Of a DNA stretch of 56,093 nt, positions 49,519 through 53,760 are shown piece after piece. The notes under the pieces were generated by a model that searched no databases, was not told the origin of the DNA, and saw only the letters and a list, made by a program, of their open reading frames with translations. The translations under genes were made by a program, and so were the position numbers. The stretch comes from a virus. The stretch is taken from positions 1 through 56,093 of the IMG/VR virus record IMGVR_UViG_3300021962_000005; one strand, given 5' to 3'. The stretch's first letter is position 1, and each line of letters begins with the position of its first letter.

Positions 49519-49815
49519 ATGGCTAACATCGTTCACGGCAACGTCGAAGTCCCGGTCGAGCAGTTTGAGTTCAACGGCGGCCTGTACTACGGCTGCATCT
49601 GCGCCAATTACCTGCGACACTCAGACCGCAGCACGATCACTCACGAGGCCCACCTGATCCGCCTAGTTGACCTCAACCTCGATGAGGACGTGGACTGGGA
49701 GGATGACGACAACCTGCACACAATCCCGCTAGGCAGTGACCTCGCAAAGGCTCTGCTGGACAAGTATGATGACTTTGTCGAGGACGAGTGCCGCGACGAC
49801 TGCCGCTTTGACTGA
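49519..49815 (+). CDS. Small acidic early protein (cassette 2)
   Basis: A 98-residue protein starting at the ATG downstream of cassette 2. It is acidic at the C-terminus (LDKYDDFVEDECRDDCRFD), with two cysteines in CRDDC spacing, and has a beta-rich middle (VPVEQFEFNGGLYYGCICANYL). Acidic small early proteins often mimic DNA or inhibit host enzymes, but here that is only a possibility. It is followed 9 bases later by a small gene without its own cassette, so the two are cotranscribed. Confidence 0.68.
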   Translation: MANIVHGNVEVPVEQFEFNGGLYYGCICANYLRHSDRSTITHEAHLIRLVDLNLDEDVDWEDDDNLHTIPLGSDLAKALLDKYDDFVEDECRDDCRFD

Positions 49816-49824
49816 GAGGGGAAT

Positions 49825-50064
49825 ATGGACACGATTACAATCATCACAGAGATCAGGCTCAACCCCGCGCTGGGCCTGTACACCATCGCCCGGAACGGCA
49901 GCGACATCGGCCAGTTCTGGCAGAGCAAGAAAAACCCGCTGGTCTGGCTCACCAACGCAGGCGACCAGTTCACATGCTACGGAGAATGCGTCGAGGCGCT
50001 TATGCGGGATCCAAAGCCGATCAATTTCGACATCGAAGCGTGGACCGAACAGCAGGTCTTCTGA
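49825..50064 (+). CDS. Small early protein
   Basis: A 79-residue protein with a GAGAGGGGAAT leader before the ATG. It reads as a compact alpha/beta unit (LNPALGLYTIARNGSDIGQFWQSKKNPLVWL, then GDQFTCYGECVEALMRD), with a C-x-x-x-C pair. It is the last gene of the second early transcript and is followed by a terminator at 50071-50099. No family is recognised. Confidence 0.65.
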   Translation: MDTITIITEIRLNPALGLYTIARNGSDIGQFWQSKKNPLVWLTNAGDQFTCYGECVEALMRDPKPINFDIEAWTEQQVF

Positions 50065-50070
50065 AAACAA

Positions 50071-50099
50071 ATCGCCGCAAATCGCGGCGATTTTTTTTT
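50071..50099 (+). terminator. Rho-independent terminator before the iteron array
   Basis: ATCGCCGC (50071-50078) and GCGGCGAT (50084-50091) form a perfect 8-bp stem around a 5-base loop, followed directly by eight Ts. It closes the transcript of the 49519-50064 genes and marks the left edge of the repeat region. Confidence 0.88.
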
Positions 50100-50272
50100 G
50101 GCGGTTTATTGGCGGTTTATTGGCGGTTTATTGGCGGTTTATTGGCGGTTTAATTTGTTAATAAATACAAAAGGTTGCGGCGGTTTATTGGCGGTTTATT
50201 GGCGGTTTATTGGCGGTTTATTGGCGGTTTATTGGCGGTTTATTGGCGGTTTATTGGCGGTTTAATTTGTTA
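50100..50272. repeat. 11-bp iteron arrays (two blocks)
   Basis: Block A (50100-50154) has four perfect copies of GGCGGTTTATT plus a truncated fifth; block B (50179-50264) has seven perfect copies plus a truncated eighth. Both blocks end in the same TTTAATTTGTTAATAAATACAA stretch (only one base differs), then AGGTTGC, so a longer unit has been duplicated as well. Eleven bp is about one helical turn, so all copies face the same side of the DNA. No open frame of interest crosses the array. It is a candidate replication origin or protein-loading site; CRISPR is excluded because there are no spacers. Confidence 0.8.
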
Positions 50273-50286
50273 ATAAATACAACAGG

Positions 50287-50320
50287 TTGCGGCGAGATAA
50301 TTCGCCGCAATTTTTTTTTT
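50287..50320 (+). terminator. Rho-independent terminator after the iteron array
   Basis: TTGCGGCGA (50287-50295) pairs perfectly with TCGCCGCAA (50302-50310) around GATAAT, followed by ten Ts. Together with the terminator at 50071-50099 it encloses the iterons, insulating them from transcription. The next promoter cassette starts 10 bases further on. A truncated copy of its 3' half recurs at about 51236-51252. Confidence 0.88.
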
Positions 50321-50330
50321 GCAAACCCTG

Positions 50331-50391
50331 TTGACATGCGAATTTTATTCGCGTATGGGTATCTCACGGTCGCTGGTGACCTGACATGGAG
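50331..50391 (+). promoter_or_regulatory. Early promoter/operator/leader-hairpin cassette, copy 3
   Basis: TTGACA (50331-50336), 17-base spacer with the full inverted repeat GCGAATTTTATTCGC, and TATGGG at -10 (50354-50359). The leader keeps GGTCGCTGGTGACC but diverges afterwards (CTGACATGGAG). The upstream bases CAAACCCTG are shared with copy 4. Confidence 0.85.
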
Positions 50392-50398
50392 ATTTGAG

Positions 50399-51211
50399 AT
50401 GACTGCATACATGATCGAAGGCAACAACGCTCACCGCATCGAAGAGACTTACGTCGAAAAATGCGCCAAGTGCGCAGGCACCGGCAATTTCCGCTCGTAC
50501 ATGGGCCGCGTCGTCGGCCAGTGCTTCGCCTGCAAAGGCGTCGGCCACAAGACCTACAAGACAGACAGCCAGACCCGCGCAGCCAATCGCGCCAAGAGCG
50601 CCGACCGCAAGGTCCGCAACCGTCAGGATAATCTGGACACGTTCCGCCAGTTTCAGCCTGCCGCCGCTGCGTGGATCGAGGCGGCTGCTGCCCGCGGATT
50701 TGAGTTCGCTCAGAGCCTCGCAGAAGCTGTTGCGAAGTACGGCGACCTGACCGAGGGCCAGTTGGCTGCGGTGGAACGCTGCATCGCCAAGGACGCCGAG
50801 CGCGAAGCGCAGCGTGCCTCCAAGGCCGAGCAGGCACCTACCGTCGACGCATCCAAGCTGCACGCAGCCTTTGACGCAGCCGCTGCTGCCGGCCTGAAGT
50901 TCCCGAAGATGCGCTTCGAGGGTTTTTCGATCAGCCCCGCCCCGGCCCATGGCCACAACGCAGGTGCGCTGTACGTCAAGGACGGCCACGACTATCTCGG
51001 CAAGATCAGCAGCGGTCGTTTCTTCGCCTCTCGCGACTGCGACGCAGAACGCGCTCAGAGCGTCGCTGACGTCGTTTCTGACCCAACTGCTGCTGCTGTA
51101 GCCTTCGGCAAGAAAACCGGCTCATGCTGCTGCTGTGGCCGCGAACTGACCGATCCGGCCAGCGTCGCAGCGGGCATCGGTCCCATCTGCGCGGAGAACT
51201 GGGGGCTCTGA
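50399..51211 (+). CDS. DnaJ-type zinc finger and DUF6011-like protein (cassette 3)
   Basis: A 270-residue protein. N-terminal CAKCAGTGN (C22, C25) and CFACKGVGH (C42, C45) form a DnaJ-like CxxCxGxG zinc-finger pair without a J domain. The central region is alanine-rich and helical (about 80-180). The last 45 residues contain GSCCCCGRELTDPASVAAGIGPICAENWG, the DUF6011 zinc-binding pattern seen in many phage and actinobacterial proteins. Two zinc modules at opposite ends suggest a nucleic-acid or protein-binding adaptor. It starts at the ATG after cassette 3. The stop codon lies in the loop of a GC-rich hairpin. Confidence 0.8.
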   Translation: MTAYMIEGNNAHRIEETYVEKCAKCAGTGNFRSYMGRVVGQCFACKGVGHKTYKTDSQTRAANRAKSADRKVRNRQDNLDTFRQFQPAAAAWIEAAAARGFEFAQSLAEAVAKYGDLTEGQLAAVERCIAKDAEREAQRASKAEQAPTVDASKLHAAFDAAAAAGLKFPKMRFEGFSISPAPAHGHNAGALYVKDGHDYLGKISSGRFFASRDCDAERAQSVADVVSDPTAAAVAFGKKTGSCCCCGRELTDPASVAAGIGPICAENWGL

Positions 51212-51217
51212 GCCCCC
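51201..51217 (+). other. Stop-codon GC hairpin
   Basis: GGGGGC and GCCCCC form a 6-bp stem whose five-base loop contains the stop TGA of the preceding gene. There is no T-tract. Similar hairpins follow the next two genes (51626-51643 and 51909-51922), suggesting a shared 3' mRNA-protecting element. Confidence 0.6.
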
Positions 51218-51262
51218 ACACAGCTACAATGAAATAATTCGCCGCAATTTTTACAAACCCTG

Positions 51263-51326
51263 TTGACATGCGAATTTTATTCGCGTATGGGTATCTCACG
51301 GTCGCTGGTGACCGCAACACATGGAG
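51263..51326 (+). promoter_or_regulatory. Early promoter/operator/leader-hairpin cassette, copy 4
   Basis: TTGACA (51263-51268), 17-base spacer with GCGAATTTTATTCGC, and TATGGG (51286-51291) are as in copy 3. The leader is GGTCGCTGGTGACCGCAACACATGGAG. Upstream lies a remnant (51236-51252) of the 3' half of the terminator at 50287-50320, so the cassette was duplicated together with its upstream flank. Confidence 0.85.
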
Positions 51327-51333
51327 ACTAAGT

Positions 51334-51621
51334 ATGACCAACATCGCAACCCTCGCCGACCGCTACGCAGACCTCGACGCCGAGATCAAGGGCCTTCAGC
51401 GCCTGCAGGCTGAACTGAAGGCCGAGATCAAGTCCCTCGGTCGCGAGGAGATCGTCGGCGAACGCGCAATCGTATCGCTGGGCCTGTCCGAGCGTTCAAC
51501 CCTCGACACCAAGCTCGTCCGCGAGCTGCTGACAGAGGAGCAGGTCGAAGCCTGCACCAAGGTCTCGTTGATCGAGACCATCCGCGTGAAGCCGTCAAAG
51601 GCCCCCGTGACCATCGCCTAA
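51334..51621 (+). CDS. Coiled-coil early protein (cassette 4)
   Basis: A 95-residue protein. Residues 5-40 form a coiled coil (LADRYADLDAEIKGLQRLQAELKAEIKSLG), followed by a short strand (ERAIVSLGLSER), a helix (TKLVRELLTEEQVEAC) and a closing strand. This recalls small phage proteins that bind nucleases or host factors (such as Siphovirus Gp157-like proteins), but the match is only in style. It is the first gene of a transcript that runs through several small genes up to 52903. Confidence 0.68.
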   Translation: MTNIATLADRYADLDAEIKGLQRLQAELKAEIKSLGREEIVGERAIVSLGLSERSTLDTKLVRELLTEEQVEACTKVSLIETIRVKPSKAPVTIA

Positions 51622-51625
51622 CAAT

Positions 51626-51643
51626 CGGGGGCTTCGTCCCCCG
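51626..51643 (+). other. Post-stop GC hairpin
   Basis: CGGGGG and CCCCCG around CTTCGT form a 6-bp stem starting 5 bases after the stop. There is no T-tract. It is similar to the hairpins at 51201 and 51909. Confidence 0.6.
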
Positions 51644-51671
51644 CCCCATCCCAAAACTCAGGAGCTAAAAC

Positions 51672-51908
51672 ATGAAACTCACCACTGCATACATCCGCAC
51701 CATCGCAAAACGTGATCCGCGTATCGACGAAATCGAAATCTGCCCGGATCATCAGGTCACCGTTTGGCTCGATCCAAAATGGACATGGAACGCTTTGGAC
51801 GGCAACATCACCTGCATGACCTACAACGTCGAACACGCAGAGGATTGGTATCGCGACGATGTAGCCACCTTTCTGGGCCATGTAAAAAACATAGAATTGG
51901 CAAAGTGA
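51672..51908 (+). CDS. Small early protein of unknown function
   Basis: A 78-residue protein with a CAGGAGCTAAAAC leader before the ATG. It has a compact alpha/beta pattern: a helix (TTAYIRTIAKRD), a beta hairpin (EIEICPDHQVTVWLDPKW), then an acidic helical end (EHAEDWYRDDVATFLGHV). It lies between two GC-rich hairpins in the fourth early transcript. No family is recognised. Confidence 0.65.
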   Translation: MKLTTAYIRTIAKRDPRIDEIEICPDHQVTVWLDPKWTWNALDGNITCMTYNVEHAEDWYRDDVATFLGHVKNIELAK

Positions 51909-51922
51909 GGGGCTCCGGCCCC
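51909..51922 (+). other. Post-stop GC hairpin
   Basis: GGGGC, TCCG, GCCCC form a 5-bp stem with a tetraloop directly after the TGA. There is no T-tract. It belongs to the series at 51201 and 51626. Confidence 0.55.
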
Positions 51923-51948
51923 CGCCAACCTTACAATGGAGAACGGCA

Positions 51949-52479
51949 ATGAACACCATCATCAAAGCGACCCAAGAGGAAGTTTTCTTTGAAGTAATAT
52001 TGGCCGCAGACACGCTTGCAAAAGCCTATCTGAGTTATATCCCCGTGCCAAAACCTAAAAAGTCAAGAAAGACCAAAAAACCCGAGGCGTTAGAAGAACC
52101 CGAGGCGTTAGAAGAACCCGAGGCGTTAGAAGAGGCCGGCGAAGGCTCTAAGGTTAAAAAGAAAAAGAAAAAGAAGAAAAAATCCGAAGAATCAGAAAAA
52201 CAGAACGAAGAGGTCAGGACATACGAAAAAAGAAAAACAATGCTCTTGGACGCTATCAAATCCAACAAAGAGGATTTCAGTGACGCCAAGGACATTGTAT
52301 CAAATCTGTCAGCTACCATGGACCAGATAACCTACGAAATGACGACCGACGTAACAAAATTTGTGGACGTCAATAGGAAGGTCAAAGAGCTTAACTCTAT
52401 CCTACACATCGGCAGGTCATACCCAAACGACGCAATTAAGCGCACCAAAAAAATTATAGGAATGTGGAGGGGATACTGA
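51949..52479 (+). CDS. Charged repeat protein (EALEEP and poly-lysine)
   Basis: A 176-residue protein. Residues 1-30 form an amphipathic helix. Next comes a lysine/proline-rich stretch, three EALEEP repeats encoded by 18-bp DNA repeats (52081-52134), and a poly-lysine run (KKKKKKKKKSEESEK). The C-terminal 100 residues form a coiled coil (KTMLLDAIKSNKEDF, ATMDQITYEMTTDVTKFVD). The base composition differs from its neighbours (more A), so it may be a recent acquisition. Its alternating acidic and basic tracts suggest binding to nucleic acid or histone-like host proteins, but the function is unknown. Confidence 0.68.
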   Translation: MNTIIKATQEEVFFEVILAADTLAKAYLSYIPVPKPKKSRKTKKPEALEEPEALEEPEALEEAGEGSKVKKKKKKKKKSEESEKQNEEVRTYEKRKTMLLDAIKSNKEDFSDAKDIVSNLSATMDQITYEMTTDVTKFVDVNRKVKELNSILHIGRSYPNDAIKRTKKIIGMWRGY

Positions 52480-52688
52480 TGGACAAGCCGAGCGCAATTC
52501 AATGGTCTGACAAAAAGCCTGACGGCACCCGTGAGCTGACCTATCTAAGCAACGTAGTCGGCTGGGCCTGCAAGGCCAAGCACTACCGCGAAATGGGCGA
52601 CTGGATCGCCCTGAGCGTCCACGGCAACGTCCGCCACACCTACTCCCTGAAGGCCGCCAAAGTGGCCCTGATGGAGATGTACTCCTGA
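52479..52688 (+). CDS. Small early protein
   Basis: A 69-residue protein. ATG 52479 overlaps the preceding stop (TGATG), with GGAGGGG as the leader; the frame extends upstream but is not needed. It has a tryptophan- and lysine-rich pattern (SAIQWSDKKPDGTRELTYL, VVGWACKAKHYREMGDWIALSVHG). It is coupled on its other side to the HTH gene (TGATG at 52686). No family is recognised. Confidence 0.65.
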   Translation: MDKPSAIQWSDKKPDGTRELTYLSNVVGWACKAKHYREMGDWIALSVHGNVRHTYSLKAAKVALMEMYS

Positions 52689-52903
52689 TGACCAAAGAGC
52701 AATTCAAAGCGTACATGGACGAATTGAAGATGTCGTCCTCAGACATTGCCTTACTGACAGGCAACACACCCCGCGCCGTGCAGCTATGGCTGAGTGGCAC
52801 TAACCCGGTCCCGCAATCAGCCGCCCTGCTGCTGCTGGCCTACAGGGACGGCAGGATAGACGACGACTGGATCGTCGAAATGGTCGCCACCTTCAGGAAC
52901 TAA
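52688..52903 (+). CDS. Small Cro/CI-like HTH protein
   Basis: A 71-residue DNA-binding protein with a Cro-like helix-turn-helix: MSSSDIALLTGNTPRAVQLWLSG (about 15-37), followed by a short helix (AALLLLAYRDGR). It is the last gene of the fourth early transcript and ends just before a strong terminator. A small regulator in this position is the obvious candidate to bind the palindromic operator of the early cassettes, but that pairing has not been shown. The MerR-like protein at 292-498 is the alternative. Confidence 0.75.
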   Translation: MTKEQFKAYMDELKMSSSDIALLTGNTPRAVQLWLSGTNPVPQSAALLLLAYRDGRIDDDWIVEMVATFRN

Positions 52904-52904
52904 A

Positions 52905-53087
52905 TCAAGGCCCCTGAGCAGGGGCCTTTTTTACGAGACGCCAGAAGTCTGTTTCCTCGGGATGCGGGATCAACTCCCAGCCTGTCGGCGCAGACCACTT
53001 GAACGTCCAGATCACGATGCCGGGGATCCAGAGGCCCATCAGCAGGCGTTTACGCCACCGGCGCTTCGATACGAGCTTCTTCCGCAT
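52905..53087 (-). CDS. Small membrane protein
   Basis: A 60-residue protein. ATG 53087 has GGAGAGGGT upstream; an extra in-frame start at 53108 is weaker. An N-terminal basic stretch (MRKKLVSKRRWRKR) is followed by one membrane segment (LLMGLWIPGIVIWTF), and the C-terminal half is polar. Its coding end overlaps the terminator stem at 52907, so it is convergent with the early operon. It starts from the AT-rich control region. A superinfection-exclusion or anti-host role is possible. Confidence 0.6.
   Translation of the reverse strand: MRKKLVSKRRWRKRLLMGLWIPGIVIWTFKWSAPTGWELIPHPEETDFWRLVKKAPAQGP
52907..52932 (+). terminator. Strong rho-independent terminator of the early operon
   Basis: AAGGCCCCTG (52907-52916) and CAGGGGCCTT (52919-52928) form a 10-bp stem around a 2-base turn, followed by TTTT. 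The 3' codons of a minus-strand gene (52905-53087) are encoded by the same stem. Confidence 0.85.
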
Positions 53088-53475
53088 ACCCTCTCCATTT
53101 ATGAGCATAACGCAAAACTTTACGCATACGGTTAAACCACTGTTTGCAAATCGTAAACGGCAATTTTGCAGGTCGATATGCTCAATATGCGCGAAATTTT
53201 CTATTCTATTTATATATAGAAATGAAATTTCCCCCTTCCCCCTAAAAAATTTGTTTCTCGCGTGTATAGAGATTTACAATATTTTGCGCATTTGCGCATA
53301 TTTCATATGAAATATTCCTTAAAAAATAATAATTTCAAATAGTTACGAAATATGCTCAAAGTATATGCGCAAAGTTTCTTTTGCTCATATTTGGGCTCTT
53401 TGCGCATATTGCCTCCCCCGCTTCCAGACGTCAGGCATTGGTGATACCATCCGCGCGACAACCGAAGAGGCCGCC
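53088..53475. promoter_or_regulatory. AT-rich intergenic control region with eight 11-bp motif copies
   Basis: No gene is supported in this 388-bp gap. It contains eight copies of TTTGCGCATAT or close variants in both orientations, at 53176, 53185, 53283, 53291, 53350, 53363, 53380 and 53399, and a perfect 14-bp palindrome ATTTCATATGAAAT (53300-53313). Flanking A/T runs (53210-53345) would melt easily. Divergent genes lie on either side. A replication origin or multi-site operator is the best interpretation. Confidence 0.7.
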
Positions 53476-53760
53476 ATGCCACCCCGCCGAGTACCTATCG
53501 TAGAGAAGAAACTTGGACGTGACAACGTTCACGGCTGGGCCTACGCCAAGCCGCCCAAGATCGAAATTGATGAAAGATTGCGTGGGCGTTTCCAGCAGGA
53601 AGTGCTCCTCCACGAGCTGCTGCACGTCGCACTTCCCCAGCTCGAAGAAGAGTGCGTCACCAAGACAGCGGAGTTCCTGAGCCACCATACATGGCGGTTT
53701 GGGCTGCGGAGGATCCAGCCCCCCGCGCTCCGCCAGAAGCGTCAGAAGGGGACGTCGTGA
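53476..53760 (+). CDS. Small zincin-like metallopeptidase domain protein
   Basis: A 94-residue protein. The ATG at 53476 is chosen because the upstream part of the frame lies in the AT-rich control region. It contains the zincin motif HELLH (H46, E47, H50) in LLHELLHVALPQLEEE, where a downstream glutamate could be the third ligand; the N-terminal half is a beta strand plus helix. Small phage HExxH proteins of this type occur near replication or lysis genes and may be inactive structural variants or proteases. It overlaps the primase-helicase by 19 bases on the opposite strand. Confidence 0.75.
   Translation: MPPRRVPIVEKKLGRDNVHGWAYAKPPKIEIDERLRGRFQQEVLLHELLHVALPQLEEECVTKTAEFLSHHTWRFGLRRIQPPALRQKRQKGTS

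Noticed and set aside
50100-50272. Possible CRISPR array
   Set aside because: The repeat unit is 11 bp, copies are directly adjacent with no spacers, and no cas genes are present.
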